NCBI RefSeq assembly: GCF_900094595.1
Contig: NZ_FMAD01000001.1
Span: 434,001-498,000, forward strand
Length of the DNA: 64,000 nucleotides
From: Cupriavidus alkaliphilus
Lineage (GTDB): Bacteria > Pseudomonadota > Gammaproteobacteria > Burkholderiales > Burkholderiaceae
Direction of reading: 5' to 3'
Within the stretch, counting starts at the first letter, position 1. Each line of letters starts with the position of its first letter. The translations under genes were made by a program, and so were the position numbers. Shown piece after piece: positions 18,597 through 27,996 of this stretch. The notes below the pieces were generated by a model that was not told where the DNA came from, did no database searches, and was given only the letters and a program-made list of their open reading frames with translations.

Positions 18597-19421
18597 ATGC
18601 ACAGCCGTAACCGCCTGATTCCTTTCGCACTCGCTGGCCGCGGCGCGGCCGCCTTGCTGGTCGCCACCGTGCTCGGCGCCTGCGCCACCGCGACCGCGCC
18701 AGATCTGCCCTCGGCCGGCACCAACCTGAACCAGACCCAGCCGTCCGGCCCGAGCCGCTGGGAACTGGTGCGCTGGCAGCAGCCTGACGGCTCGCTGCGC
18801 GAGATCCCGCACGGCGACAATGGCCAGCCCATCATTTTCGAATTCAACGAGGGCATCGATGCCGCGCAGGGCACGGTCAGCGGCACCAGTGGCTGCAATC
18901 GCTTTAGCGGCAGCTATGGCAAGACCGAGACCGGCATCCGCTTCGACCGCATCGCCGGTACGCGCATGGCTTGCCCGCCGCCGCGCATGGCGCTGGAGTC
19001 GGCGCTGCTGAAGGCGATGCAGACGCCGTTTGCCACCGTGGGCACGCAACCGTCGGCGGGCAGTACCGGCCGGCAGATCATCTGGAAGACCGCGGACGGC
19101 GACCTGCTGCAGTTCGTCGAGCGCGAGGGCGTGGGCAAGCGTGGTGCGCGCGTGGAGGCCGCGGGCGTCGAGAAGACCGTCTATATCGATTCGCAGCGCG
19201 TGGAATGCACGGGCGTGGGCAAGATGACGTGCTACCGCTGGCGCGAGTCGCCGGATGCGCCGTGGCAGCTCTGGTATGGGCCGATCGAGGGCCTGGATTT
19301 CGAGCCGGGCGTGTCGTACCGGCTGCGCGTGCGCGAATACCAGGTGCCGAACCCGCCGGCGGATGCGTCGGCGATCCGCTGGGAGTTGCTGAACGTGGAG
19401 TCGCGCACGCGCGCGAAGTAG
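18597..19421 (+). CDS. META and DUF4377 domain lipoprotein
   Basis: A 274-residue predicted lipoprotein. The signal peptide ends in LGAC with the acylated Cys at 29. Residues about 50-150 form a META (HslJ-like) domain with SGTSGCNRFSGSY and MACPPPRMALE, the family's conserved Cys-containing segments. Residues about 185-270 (VYIDSQRVECTGVG to VPNPPADASAIRWELL) match DUF4377, often fused to META. HslJ is a heat-inducible outer-membrane protein linked to novobiocin resistance in E. coli; the role of the fusion is unknown. It is a single gene ending at a strong bidirectional terminator. Confidence 0.8.
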   Translation: MHSRNRLIPFALAGRGAAALLVATVLGACATATAPDLPSAGTNLNQTQPSGPSRWELVRWQQPDGSLREIPHGDNGQPIIFEFNEGIDAAQGTVSGTSGCNRFSGSYGKTETGIRFDRIAGTRMACPPPRMALESALLKAMQTPFATVGTQPSAGSTGRQIIWKTADGDLLQFVEREGVGKRGARVEAAGVEKTVYIDSQRVECTGVGKMTCYRWRESPDAPWQLWYGPIEGLDFEPGVSYRLRVREYQVPNPPADASAIRWELLNVESRTRAK

Positions 19422-19439
19422 GGCGCCACGCCTCCATGC

Positions 19440-19467
19440 AAAACGGGCCGCGGTTGCGGCCCGTTTT
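19440..19467. terminator. bidirectional rho-independent terminator
   Basis: A perfect 12-bp stem (AAAACGGGCCGC with its complement) and a GGTT loop, with A and T runs at the two ends. It serves the converging META lipoprotein and tolC genes. Confidence 0.9.
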
Positions 19468-19490
19468 CCTTTGCAGGTGCAAGCGGCGGG

Positions 19491-21011
19491 TCAGGAGCGC
19501 GGCGTGCCCGCGGGCGTGGTTTCGCGCCGCGTGCCGCGGCGCTCGGCCGACGACGCGCGCGGGTTTGCCGGGGCCTTCGCGCCAGCCTGTGCCGGGACCG
19601 GCAGCTTGTACAGCGCGCCCGGCGACGAAGTCAGCAGCGTGTTGATCTGCACCACGTCCGCTTCCTGCAGCACGCCGGTGGAGGCCTTCAGGCGCAGCCC
19701 GTTCATGATGGTGTCGTAGCGCGCCTTGGCCAGGTCGCGGCGGGTGGAGAACAGCTGGGCTTCGGCGTTGAGCACGTCGATGTTGATGCGCACGCCCACT
19801 TCATAGCCGAGCTGGTTGGATTCCACCGCGCTGGTGGCCGAGCGTTCGGCCGCCTCCAGCGCCTTGACCTGCGCCAGGCCGTTGGATACGCCGGAGTAGG
19901 TCTGGCGAGCGGTCTGCGCGGCGGTGCGCCGGGCGAATTCGAGGTCGCTGGCGGCCTTGTCGGCCAGCGCCAGGGTCTCGCGCACGCGCGACTGGATCTG
20001 GCCGCCGGCGAAGATCGGCAGGGTCAGCTGCACGCCGATCTGCGAGGCGTTGTAGTGCGTCGAGATCGCCTGCGTGGCGCTGCCGGTCTGGTTGTTGAAG
20101 CCGTACGAGGCCACCAGGTCCACCGACGGCAGGTGCCCGGCCTTGGCCTTGTTGGTCTCGCGCTGCGCGGTCTCGAGGTTGTAGCTGGCCAGGTTCACCT
20201 GCAGGTTGCTGGTCTCGGCCTGTGCCGCCCAGGCGTTGACATCGGGCGGCTGGGGTCCGGGGATCGGCGCTTCGGCGCGCAGGCCCATCAGTTCGTCGAC
20301 GGGTTTGCCGGTGATCTGCTGCAGCGTGGCGCGCTTGATTTCCAGGTCGCTCTGCGCGGCGATCTCGGTCGAGGTGGCCAGGTCGAAGCGGGCCTGGGCG
20401 TCGTTGGCGTCGACGATGGTGGCGGTGCCGACCTCGAAATTGCGCCTGGCCTGTTCGAGCTGCTCGGAGATGGCCTTCTTCTGCGCGCGCGCCAGGTAGA
20501 GGTTGTCCTGCGCGGCCAGCACGTCGAAGTACGCCTGCGCGCTGCGCGTGATCAGGTCGAGCTCGGCCTGGTGGAAGGTGACTTCGCCCGCCTGCGCGGC
20601 CAGCTCGCCCTGTTTGTAGGTTTCCCAGCGGTCCCAGCGGAACAGCGGCTGGCTCAGCTGCAGCTGCCAGTTGTTGTTGTTGAAGAAACGCGTGCCGGAG
20701 GCGCTGGGCGCGCCGCCGATCGGCAGCGAAGCGGTCTGGTCGAGCTTGGTGCGGTTGGCGCCGGCGGTACCCACCACCTGCGGCAGCAGGCCGGCGCGGC
20801 CCTGGGGCAGCTTCTCGCGCGTGGCCAGCAGCTGCGCGCGGGCGCTGGCGAACTGGGCGTCATTGGCTTGCGCATCGCGATAGACCTGCAGCAGGTCGGC
20901 CGCGCCGGCCGGCGCCGCGGGCATCATCGCCAGCAGCGGGGCCAGCAGGGAAACCGCGATCGCCAGGCGCGTCCGGATTGCTCCGGGCTGGGCGTTGGGC
21001 GCAAACGTCAT
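19491..21011 (-). CDS. tolC: TolC-family outer membrane efflux channel
   Basis: A 506-residue outer membrane factor with a signal peptide (cleavage near AGAADLLQ, residue about 38). It has two repeated OEP domains: the first begins DLLQVYRDAQANDAQF and the second around VNLASYNLETAQRETNKAKAG. The C-terminal 50 residues are low complexity and basic. It forms the trimeric exit duct for inner-membrane pumps or type I secretion. It is preceded by GGAGG 5 bp before the ATG and follows the rhodanese and isoaspartyl-methyltransferase-like genes. The RND pump upstream, read in the same direction, is a likely partner (inference). Confidence 0.92.
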   Translation of the reverse strand: MTFAPNAQPGAIRTRLAIAVSLLAPLLAMMPAAPAGAADLLQVYRDAQANDAQFASARAQLLATREKLPQGRAGLLPQVVGTAGANRTKLDQTASLPIGGAPSASGTRFFNNNNWQLQLSQPLFRWDRWETYKQGELAAQAGEVTFHQAELDLITRSAQAYFDVLAAQDNLYLARAQKKAISEQLEQARRNFEVGTATIVDANDAQARFDLATSTEIAAQSDLEIKRATLQQITGKPVDELMGLRAEAPIPGPQPPDVNAWAAQAETSNLQVNLASYNLETAQRETNKAKAGHLPSVDLVASYGFNNQTGSATQAISTHYNASQIGVQLTLPIFAGGQIQSRVRETLALADKAASDLEFARRTAAQTARQTYSGVSNGLAQVKALEAAERSATSAVESNQLGYEVGVRINIDVLNAEAQLFSTRRDLAKARYDTIMNGLRLKASTGVLQEADVVQINTLLTSSPGALYKLPVPAQAGAKAPANPRASSAERRGTRRETTPAGTPRS

Positions 21012-21088
21012 GACACCTCCAGGTGGGCGCGGCGGGTGCCGCGGCCGACAGTCGTTTCTTCTTCGTGTTGCTGCGCTGGCTTGCCGCG

Positions 21089-21412
21089 TCAGTATTTCGG
21101 CATGGCGGGGTCGACCTGGCTGGCCCAGGCGTCGACGCCGCCGGTCAGGTTGTAGACCTTGCCGTAGCCCTGGCGCTCCAGGTAGGCCGCCACCTGCATG
21201 CTGCGTGCGCCGTGATGGCAGATGCAGACGATGTCGGCGTCTTCGTCGAGTTCGGCGGCGCGCGCCGGGATGTCGCGCATCGGGATGTGGGTGATGCCGG
21301 GCAGGGCGCAGGTCTGCACCTCCCAGCCTTCACGCACGTCGAGCAGGACCGGCTTGGCGCGGCTGGCGTCGGCCAGCCACTGGGCCAGTTCGGTCGCTTG
21401 GATGACCTGCAT
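21089..21412 (-). CDS. single-domain rhodanese (GlpE-like)
   Basis: A 107-residue rhodanese-type sulfurtransferase. The fold segments LLDVREGWEVQ and GITHIPMRDIP are conserved, and the catalytic cysteine is in the loop CHHGARSM (the second Cys of VCICHHG, about residue 69). The product binds the sulfane sulfur of thiosulfate or a protein persulfide. It lies 12 bp downstream of the isoaspartyl-methyltransferase-like gene and about 80 bp before tolC, forming a three-gene run that is often seen in betaproteobacteria (recalled, not checked). GAGGA lies 12 bp before the ATG, somewhat far. Confidence 0.88.
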   Translation of the reverse strand: MQVIQATELAQWLADASRAKPVLLDVREGWEVQTCALPGITHIPMRDIPARAAELDEDADIVCICHHGARSMQVAAYLERQGYGKVYNLTGGVDAWASQVDPAMPKY

Positions 21413-21424
21413 GGCGGTACGTCC

Positions 21425-22078
21425 TCAGAACTGGAATTGCGAGGGCCGGGCCGCGCCCTGCAGGGGCTTGACCGCGGTCTCGAACAGGTTGACGACCTGG
21501 TACTCGGTCTCGGACACGCGCGTGACCAGGCGCGCTTCCATCACCGGCAGTTCGCCGACAAAGGCAGCGATGCGCCCGCCCACCTTCACCTGCGACAGGA
21601 TCGACGGCGGGATCGCCGGCAGCGAGCCCGAGATGCAAATCACGTCGTAGGGCGCGGCGGCGGCCCAGCCGTCGGCGGCGTTGCCTTCGGCGACGTCGAC
21701 GTTGGTGACGCCGGCGCCGGCCAGGTTGGCGCGGGCCAGTTCGACCAGCTCGGGCACGATGTCGACGCTCAGCACATGGCGGGCGCGGTTGGCCAGCAGC
21801 GCGGCCATGTAGCCGGAGCCGGCGCCGATTTCCAGCACGGTCTCATGCTTGCGCACCGCCAGGTCCTGCAGGATGCGGGCTTCGACGCGCGGCGCCAGCA
21901 TGTTCTGCCCGGCGGGCAGCGGAATCTCCATGTCGACGAACGCCAGCGAGGCGTACGCGGGCGGGACGAACTGCTCCCGCTTGACCACCGCCAGCAGGTC
22001 CAGGATTTCCTGGTCCAGCACGTCCCACGGGCGGATTTGCTGTTCGATCATGTTGAATCGGGCTTTTTCGAGATCCAT
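21425..22078 (-). CDS. pcm: protein-L-isoaspartate O-methyltransferase-like
   Basis: A 217-residue SAM-dependent methyltransferase of the PCMT family. The start MDLEKARFNMIEQQIRPWDV is typical of the proteobacterial branch. The SAM motif is VLEIGAGSGYMAALLA (residues about 75-90), and IEQQ and ISGSLPAIP mark the substrate side. True Pcm repairs isoaspartyl residues. Members linked to tolC often lack some substrate-contacting residues and may have a different role, so the activity is only probable. AAGGAATGG precedes the ATG at 22078; the frame is open 20 codons upstream. GC is like that of neighbouring core genes. Confidence 0.8.
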   Translation of the reverse strand: MDLEKARFNMIEQQIRPWDVLDQEILDLLAVVKREQFVPPAYASLAFVDMEIPLPAGQNMLAPRVEARILQDLAVRKHETVLEIGAGSGYMAALLANRARHVLSVDIVPELVELARANLAGAGVTNVDVAEGNAADGWAAAAPYDVICISGSLPAIPPSILSQVKVGGRIAAFVGELPVMEARLVTRVSETEYQVVNLFETAVKPLQGAARPSQFQF

Positions 22079-22191
22079 CTTGCCATTCCTTACCAATGCC
22101 AACCGCTGTCGGTCTGTGCGCCGGCCGCGCGGTGCCACGGCCGGACAGTCTTATCAAACCCGTTATTTTAACCTTGCGGGCGCCTCCGGGC

Positions 22192-25100
22192 TCATTCCGC
22201 GCTGGCCTCCGCCGGGGCCGGGCGCTCCGCTGCCGAAGGCCGGCCGGCCCCGGCCCGCGCGGGCGCTGCCGGCGCGGTACGCGGCTTGCCTTGCCACACC
22301 CGGCGCAGCCAGGCGGCGAAATCATCAAGGTACGTATAGATCACCGGCACCACCACCAGCGTCAGGATCGACGAGGTGATGATCCCGCCGATCACGGTCT
22401 GTCCCATCGGCGCGCGCTGCTCGGCGCCTTCGCCCAGGCTGAAGGCCAGCGGCACCATGCCGAAGATCATCGCCAGCGTAGTCATCAGGATCGGGCGCAG
22501 CCGCACGCGCGCGGCTTCGACCAGCGCCGCCTCCCGCGACAGCGGTTCGCGGCCATCGGCGCCATCCACATGGCCCTGGCGCGCCTGGTTGGCAAAGTCC
22601 ACCAGCAGGATCGCGTTCTTGGTCACCAGTCCCATCAGCATGATGAAACCGATGATCGAGAACATGTTCAGGGTCGAGCCGAACAGCAGCAGTGCCGCGA
22701 ACACGCCGGCCAGTGTCAGCGGCAGCGAGGTCATGATGGCGATCGGCTGGAAGAAGCTGGCGAACTGCGAGGCCAGGATCATGTAGATGAAGATCACCGC
22801 CAGCGCCAGCGCCGACACGGCGTAGCCGAACGACTCGTTCATCGACTTGGTCGAGCCGCCGAAGCGGTACTTGTAGCCGGCCGGCCAGTTCACCCCGTCC
22901 AGCGCCGCCTTGATGTCGCGCGCGACTTCGCCGGCCGAGCGCCCGGCCACGTTGGCGGTCAGCTCGACCTCGCGGTTCAGGTCGCGCCGGCTGATCTGGT
23001 TGGCGCCGGTGGTGGGCACCAGCTCGGCGATCTGGCGCAGCGGCACCATCTTCGGCGAGCCATCGGCATTGGCGTGGCTGCTGGCGATCATCAGCGCGCT
23101 GAGGTCGGCCATGCCGGTGCGCGCGTCCTTCGGCAGGCGCACGCGCACGTCATAGTTCTCGTCGTCGGGCGCGCGCCAGGAACTGATGGCATCGCCGGCC
23201 AGCAGCGGCCGCAGCGCATTGCCGATCTGCGCCACGCCCACGCCCAGGTCCGAGGCCAGCTCGCGCCGGATGCGGACCTCGATGGTGGGGCGGTCGTCCT
23301 TCATGCTCGAATCCAGGTCGGTCAGCCCGGGAATCGCCGCCATGCGCGCGCTGGCTTCGCGCGACAGGCGCCGCAGTTCGTCGAGGTCGTCGCCCTGGAT
23401 CGATACCTGGATCGCCTTTTGCCCGCCGGCGCCGTCGGGCATGCCGACCATGGTCAGCGTGATGCCGGCAATGCCGGCCAGGCGCTCGCGGATCAGCGGG
23501 TTGAGCTGCGCGGTGGTCAGGGTGCGCGCGCGCCGCTCGGTCAGGCGTACCGACACCAGCGCGTTGTTGCGGCCCGAGGCGTTGCCCGAGTTGATGGTGG
23601 CGTAGGTGTAGGCCACTTCGGGGAAGGCCTTCAGCGCGGCTTCGACCTGCCGCACCTTGGCTTCGGTGACGTCGAGCGAGGTGCCGACCGGCGTGGTGAA
23701 GCCCACCTGGGTCTCGCCGAGGTCGGCATTGGGCACGAACTCGGTGCCGATCAGCGGCACCAGCGCAAAGCTGCCGAAGAAGGTCGCGGCGGCGATGAGG
23801 GCGGTGGCCAGACGGTGCTTGAGCGCCCAGCCCAGCATGCCGGCGTAGCCGTCGCCGAGCTTGTCCATCCTTGCCGAGAACCAGTCCAGCAACCGTCCCA
23901 CCGTGCGTCCGTACCAGCTCTGCTTGTTGCCGGTGCCGTGCAGGTCCGGGTCATGCCAGACCGAGGACAGCATCGGATCCAGCGTGAACGAGACGAACAT
24001 CGAGATCAGCACCGCCGCCACCACAGTGATGCCGAACTGGTGGAAGAAGCGCCCGATGATGCCGCCCATGAAGCCCACCGGCAGGAACACCGCGACGATC
24101 GAGAAGGTGGTGGCCAGCACCGCCAGCCCGATCTCGTTGGTGCCGTCCAGCGCCGCGCTGCGGTGGTCCTTGCCCATCAGGTTGTGGCGCACGATGTTCT
24201 CGCGCACCACGATGGCATCGTCGATCAGCAGGCCCACGCACAGCGACAGCGCCATCAGCGTGATCACGTTGAGGGTGAAGCCGCACAGGTACATCACGCC
24301 GAAGGTGCCGATCAGCGCGATCGGCAGCGTCAGCCCGGTAATCACCGTGCTGCGCCACGAGCCGAGAAACAGGAACACGATCGCCACGGTCAGGAAGGCG
24401 CCTTCCAGCAGCGTCGAGCGCACCTCCTTCACGCTGCTGCGGATGCCGCGCGCGGTGTCGTTGACCACGGTGAGCTGCACGCCGGCGGGCACCAGCTTGC
24501 GCACCTCGTCGGTCATGCGCACCAGGCCGTCGACGGTATCGACGGTGTTCTGGCCCTGCGCCTTCACCACCGACAGGAACAGCGCGCGCTTGCCGTCGAG
24601 CAGCGCCAGGCTTTCCTGCTCTTCCTGGCCGTCGCGCACGTCGGCGATCTCGCCCAGCGTTACCGGCTGGCCGGCGCGGCGCGCCACGATGATCTGCCGG
24701 AACGCATCCGGCGTGGGCACGCGGCCCTTGATCTGTACCACGGTCTCCGTCGCCGAGGAGCGCAGCTCGCCCGCGGGCAGCTCCTGGTTCTCGGTGCGGA
24801 TCGCGTTCATCACCTGGTCCACGCCGATGCCCAGCGCCTCCAGCTGCGCCGGCCGGATGCGGATCTCGACCTCGCGCTTGGTGCCGCCCACGATATTGAT
24901 GGCGCCGACGCCGCGCACCGTTTCCAGCCGCTTGCGCACGATCTGGTCGGCGATGGTGGTCAGCTCGCGCTGGCTGCGGCTGGCGCCCGGCGCGTTGGAG
25001 ACGGACAGGTAGAAAATGGGCGCGTCCGACGGGTCATAGCGCAGCACGCGCGGTTCCTTGACCTCGTCGCGGAACTGCGGCCGGATCAGCGCGATCTTGT

Positions 25101-25428
25101 CGCGCACGTCCTGCGCGGCCTGGCCGACATCGACGCTCAGGTCGAACTTGATGACGACGACCGAAGTGCCCTGGTAAGAGTGCGAAAAGATTTCGTCGAT
25201 GCCGGAGATGGTATTGACGATTTCCTCGACCTTGCGCGTGACGTCGGACTCGACCGACTCCGGCGCGGCGCCCGGGTATTCGGTCTGCACCACCACCACC
25301 GGGAAGGTGATGTCGGGAAACTGGTCGACCGGCAGCCGCTGGTACGAGAACAGCCCGACCACGATGAAGGCCATCATCATCATGGTGGCCAGCACCGGGT
25401 TGCGGATCGACAGGCGGGTGAACCACAT
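22192..25428 (-). CDS. RND multidrug efflux pump, inner-membrane subunit
   Basis: A 1078-residue HAE1-type resistance-nodulation-division transporter exporting drugs or hydrophobic compounds by proton antiport. It begins MWFTRLSIRNPVLATMMMM. The proton-relay Asp pair is in GLLIDDAIVVREN (TM4). The second half repeats the 12-helix plan with FIMLMGLVTKNAILLVDFA. Two periplasmic porter domains occupy about residues 40-330 and 560-870. The C-terminal tail is long, Ala/Pro-rich and not conserved. It lies 20 bp downstream of its adaptor gene and in the same TetR-led operon. The gene has a very long open antisense frame that I regard as a GC artefact. Confidence 0.95.
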   Translation of the reverse strand: MWFTRLSIRNPVLATMMMMAFIVVGLFSYQRLPVDQFPDITFPVVVVQTEYPGAAPESVESDVTRKVEEIVNTISGIDEIFSHSYQGTSVVVIKFDLSVDVGQAAQDVRDKIALIRPQFRDEVKEPRVLRYDPSDAPIFYLSVSNAPGASRSQRELTTIADQIVRKRLETVRGVGAINIVGGTKREVEIRIRPAQLEALGIGVDQVMNAIRTENQELPAGELRSSATETVVQIKGRVPTPDAFRQIIVARRAGQPVTLGEIADVRDGQEEQESLALLDGKRALFLSVVKAQGQNTVDTVDGLVRMTDEVRKLVPAGVQLTVVNDTARGIRSSVKEVRSTLLEGAFLTVAIVFLFLGSWRSTVITGLTLPIALIGTFGVMYLCGFTLNVITLMALSLCVGLLIDDAIVVRENIVRHNLMGKDHRSAALDGTNEIGLAVLATTFSIVAVFLPVGFMGGIIGRFFHQFGITVVAAVLISMFVSFTLDPMLSSVWHDPDLHGTGNKQSWYGRTVGRLLDWFSARMDKLGDGYAGMLGWALKHRLATALIAAATFFGSFALVPLIGTEFVPNADLGETQVGFTTPVGTSLDVTEAKVRQVEAALKAFPEVAYTYATINSGNASGRNNALVSVRLTERRARTLTTAQLNPLIRERLAGIAGITLTMVGMPDGAGGQKAIQVSIQGDDLDELRRLSREASARMAAIPGLTDLDSSMKDDRPTIEVRIRRELASDLGVGVAQIGNALRPLLAGDAISSWRAPDDENYDVRVRLPKDARTGMADLSALMIASSHANADGSPKMVPLRQIAELVPTTGANQISRRDLNREVELTANVAGRSAGEVARDIKAALDGVNWPAGYKYRFGGSTKSMNESFGYAVSALALAVIFIYMILASQFASFFQPIAIMTSLPLTLAGVFAALLLFGSTLNMFSIIGFIMLMGLVTKNAILLVDFANQARQGHVDGADGREPLSREAALVEAARVRLRPILMTTLAMIFGMVPLAFSLGEGAEQRAPMGQTVIGGIITSSILTLVVVPVIYTYLDDFAAWLRRVWQGKPRTAPAAPARAGAGRPSAAERPAPAEASAE

Positions 25429-25448
25429 GGGGCGCGTCCTCTACACCG

Positions 25449-26558
25449 TCAGGCCTTGACGCGCCTGACCTGGCTGCCGCTGCGCAGCGTGCCCAGGTTG
25501 TTGCGCACGATCTCGGCGCCGGCGTCGAGGCCGGAGACGATTTCCACCATGCCGCCGGCTTCGTCGCGCAGGCCGAGCTGCACCGGGCGTTCCGCCAGCG
25601 TGTCGCGCTCGATGGCATAGACGAAGGCGCGTTCGCCCTCGGTGCGCACCGCCGACACCGGCACCGCCACCACTGCGGCGCGCCGGCCCAGCACCAGTGC
25701 GCCGCGCGCGAACATGCCCGCGCGCAATACCTGGCCGGCATTGTCGACGCGGACATAGACCATGATGCTGCGCGTGCCCTCGCTGACCGCCGGGTTGATG
25801 CGCACCAGCTTGCCGGCAAAGCGGCCGGCGCCTTCCACTTCCAGCGCCACCGGCTGGCCCACCGCGGCGCGCGCCACGTCGGCCATCGGGATCGGTGCTT
25901 CCAGCTCCAGCACGCGCAGGTCGACCACATCGACCAGGCGCGTATCCGGCGACACCTTCTCGCCCGGCTGCACCGCGCGCGCGGCCACCATGCCGTCGAG
26001 CGGCGCCTTGACCACGGTGTCGGCGAGCGCCTTCTGCGCTACCGCCAGCCCGCCCTGGGCGGCGTCAAGGTTGGCGCGCGCCACCGCCAGGTCGGACTGG
26101 TACTTGTCGAAGGCGGTCTGCGAGATAAAGCCCTTGTCGACCAGTTCGCGGTTGCGTTCCCAGGTCTGGCGCGAGTTCTCGAACTGGCCGCGCGCGGCCA
26201 GCATCTGCCCGCGCGCCTGCGCGGCCCGGGCCTCGTATTCGGCCGGGTCGATGCGCACGATGACCTGGCCGGCGCGCACCGGTTCGCCTTCGCGCACCAG
26301 CACCTGCTTCACTTCGCCGGAGACCTTGGCCTTGACCGAGGCCTGGTTCAGCGCGCGCAGGCTGCCCGACAGCGGCAGCGACAGCTGCAGGTCCTGGCGC
26401 TCGACGCGAACCAGGTCGGTCTGCAGGAACTCGACGATATTGGCGGCCGCAGCGGCCACCGGCGGCTGGCGCGCGCTGCCGGCCTTGCGCACGGCCACCG
26501 TGGCGCTCAGCGCCAGGGCCAGGCAGGCGGCGGTGATCAACAGGGTCCTTCGCTTCAT
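25449..26558 (-). CDS. RND efflux periplasmic adaptor (membrane fusion protein)
   Basis: A 369-residue HlyD/AcrA-type adaptor bridging the RND pump and an outer-membrane channel. An N-terminal signal/anchor (TLLITAACLALALSATVAV) is followed by a biotinyl-lipoyl domain (VSGEVKQVLVREGEPVRAG). An alpha-helical hairpin rich in Ala, Arg and Gln follows (residues about 105-175), then beta-barrel and membrane-proximal domains. There is no lipobox. The start ATG at 26558 overlaps the TetR stop as ATGA, so translation is coupled; the longer open frame upstream is inside the regulator gene and is rejected. Substrates are not predictable. Confidence 0.92.
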   Translation of the reverse strand: MKRRTLLITAACLALALSATVAVRKAGSARQPPVAAAAANIVEFLQTDLVRVERQDLQLSLPLSGSLRALNQASVKAKVSGEVKQVLVREGEPVRAGQVIVRIDPAEYEARAAQARGQMLAARGQFENSRQTWERNRELVDKGFISQTAFDKYQSDLAVARANLDAAQGGLAVAQKALADTVVKAPLDGMVAARAVQPGEKVSPDTRLVDVVDLRVLELEAPIPMADVARAAVGQPVALEVEGAGRFAGKLVRINPAVSEGTRSIMVYVRVDNAGQVLRAGMFARGALVLGRRAAVVAVPVSAVRTEGERAFVYAIERDTLAERPVQLGLRDEAGGMVEIVSGLDAGAEIVRNNLGTLRSGSQVRRVKA

Positions 26559-27379
26559 GTCGGGGTGCCGGGTCGTGGTGCGGCAGGGGCAGGATCGGCG
26601 TCGGCGGCCATCGCGGCGGCGCGTTGCGCCAGCATGTCGTCGCGGATCACTTCCCAGATGTAGGGGCCGTGCTGCGGCGGCAGCGGGCGGTCGCGGGCCT
26701 CGCCGGCGGTCAGCCCGAACAGCAGGGTGTCGAGCAGGCCATCGAGGAAGGCCTCGGGGTCGATGTCTTTCTCGGCGGTGGCGCGCAGCGCGCGCTGCCA
26801 CATCATCAGGAAGACCAGCGGCGCGCAGATCAGCGTGGTGGTGGGGTTGGCCGGCAGCGGACGGAACTCGCCGCGCGCCACGCCGCGCGCCAGCACCCTG
26901 GCGAACAGCTCGTCGCCCGGCACCATCACTTCCTGGTTATAGAAGCGGGCGATGTCGGGGAAGTTGGCCGACTCCGCCATGATGAGCTTGGTCAGCCCCG
27001 CCACCGGCGTGGCGCCGATCAGCCCCCACCAGCCGCGCAGCAGTTCGCGCAACAACTCGGGCGTGCTGCCCTGGTAGGCATCGACCAGGTCGGCGCCGCG
27101 CGCCAGTGCCGGCACCAGGTTCTCGCGCACCACCGACTTGAACAGCTCTTCCTTGTTGGCGAAGTAGAGGTAGACCGTGCCCTTGGACACGCCGGCCGCC
27201 GCGGCTACGTCTTCCAGGCGCGTGGCGGCATAGCCGCGTTCGACGAACAGGTCCAGCGCGGCCGCCACCAGTTCCTGCGGACGCGCCGCCTTGCGCCGGC
27301 TCCAGCGCGGGCTGTCGGCGTCCTTGTGCGGATCGGCGGGTGGCTTGGTCACGGCGGGCTTGCGAAGACTGCGGGGCAC
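26555..27379 (-). CDS. TetR/AcrR-family regulator
   Basis: A 274-residue repressor with an N-terminal helix-turn-helix, TRLEDVAAAAGVSKGTVYLY (residues about 55-74). It is preceded by a basic 30-residue tail and followed by a long C-terminal domain of the TetR_C type that senses a ligand. It is first in the operon with the adaptor and RND genes, so it probably represses this operon and is relieved by a pump substrate (inference from family and position). A perfect palindrome 16 bp upstream of its ATG is a candidate operator. Confidence 0.9.
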   Translation of the reverse strand: MPRSLRKPAVTKPPADPHKDADSPRWSRRKAARPQELVAAALDLFVERGYAATRLEDVAAAAGVSKGTVYLYFANKEELFKSVVRENLVPALARGADLVDAYQGSTPELLRELLRGWWGLIGATPVAGLTKLIMAESANFPDIARFYNQEVMVPGDELFARVLARGVARGEFRPLPANPTTTLICAPLVFLMMWQRALRATAEKDIDPEAFLDGLLDTLLFGLTAGEARDRPLPPQHGPYIWEVIRDDMLAQRAAAMAADADPAPAAPRPGTPT

Positions 27380-27394
27380 GAGGGGCGTCGAAGA

Positions 27395-27407
27395 AAGTTA
27401 ATAACTT
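27395..27407. promoter_or_regulatory. candidate operator for the TetR-RND operon
   Basis: A perfect 13-bp palindrome, AAGTTAATAACTT, in an AT-rich patch 16 bp upstream of the TetR start. It overlaps where the transcription start would lie. TetR-family repressors commonly bind short palindromes in this position; the sequence itself is not a known consensus. Confidence 0.5.
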
Positions 27408-27651
27408 GTGGGTCAGTAATGTAGATGAGGCCCTGCGAGGGGTCAAGCACACGCGTCGGCCAAGGCCACGCAAGGGCCGGGGTCCCACGGATACCTCGCT
27501 TGCCGTGTGATGGCAGAGGCGCGATCGTCTGGCGACAGTCGGTGCTGTGCTTACGGCGTTTTCCTTTTCTTACAGGACGGCCGCGGCCCTTCGGGCACAA
27601 TGTCGCCTTTGTAGTGGCAGCCTCGGCGGCCGCCGATCCCGAACCATCGTC

Positions 27652-27936
27652 ATGAGTTGCCGGTCAGACCTTTCCTGCCGCGCGGGCTGCGGCGCCTGCT
27701 GCATCGCGCCGTCGATCGCCTCGCCGCTGCCCGGCATGCCGGATGGCAAGCCGGCGGGCGTGCCGTGCGCGCAGCTGCTGCCGGATATGCGTTGCGCGGT
27801 GTTCGGCAGCCCGGACCGGCCCGCGTTCTGTGGCGGGCTGAAGCCGTCGGCCGAGATGTGCGGCGAGTCCCGCGAAGCGGCGCTGCAATGGCTGGCCCGG
27901 CTCGAGATCCTGACCGCGCCGCAAGCGCACACCTGA
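27652..27936 (+). CDS. YkgJ-family cysteine cluster protein
   Basis: A 94-residue cysteine-rich protein. The head [14 protein letters not shown] gives a Cys cluster, with further Cys in GVPCAQL, MRCAVF, AFCGGL and MCGES, the pattern of the YkgJ (zinc/iron-chelating) domain. The molecular role of the family is unknown. I chose the ATG at 27652 (MSCRSDLSC); the frame stays open for about 35 codons upstream, but that part is basic and not family-like. It is 60 bp upstream of the DUF1439 lipoprotein and may be co-transcribed with it. Confidence 0.82.
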   Translation: MSCRSDLSCRAGCGACCIAPSIASPLPGMPDGKPAGVPCAQLLPDMRCAVFGSPDRPAFCGGLKPSAEMCGESREAALQWLARLEILTAPQAHT

Positions 27937-27996
27937 AAGGCCCGGCGCGCCATGACGCCTGGCATCCATTCCTGATATCCCGCCATCGGAGGCAAT

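Noticed and set aside
22096..25620. Very long open frame (over 1100 codons) antisense to the RND pump gene
   Set aside because: The RND frame gives a full-length, motif-rich transporter. The opposite frame has low-complexity His/Arg/Gln-rich sequence typical of the antisense of a GC-rich gene.
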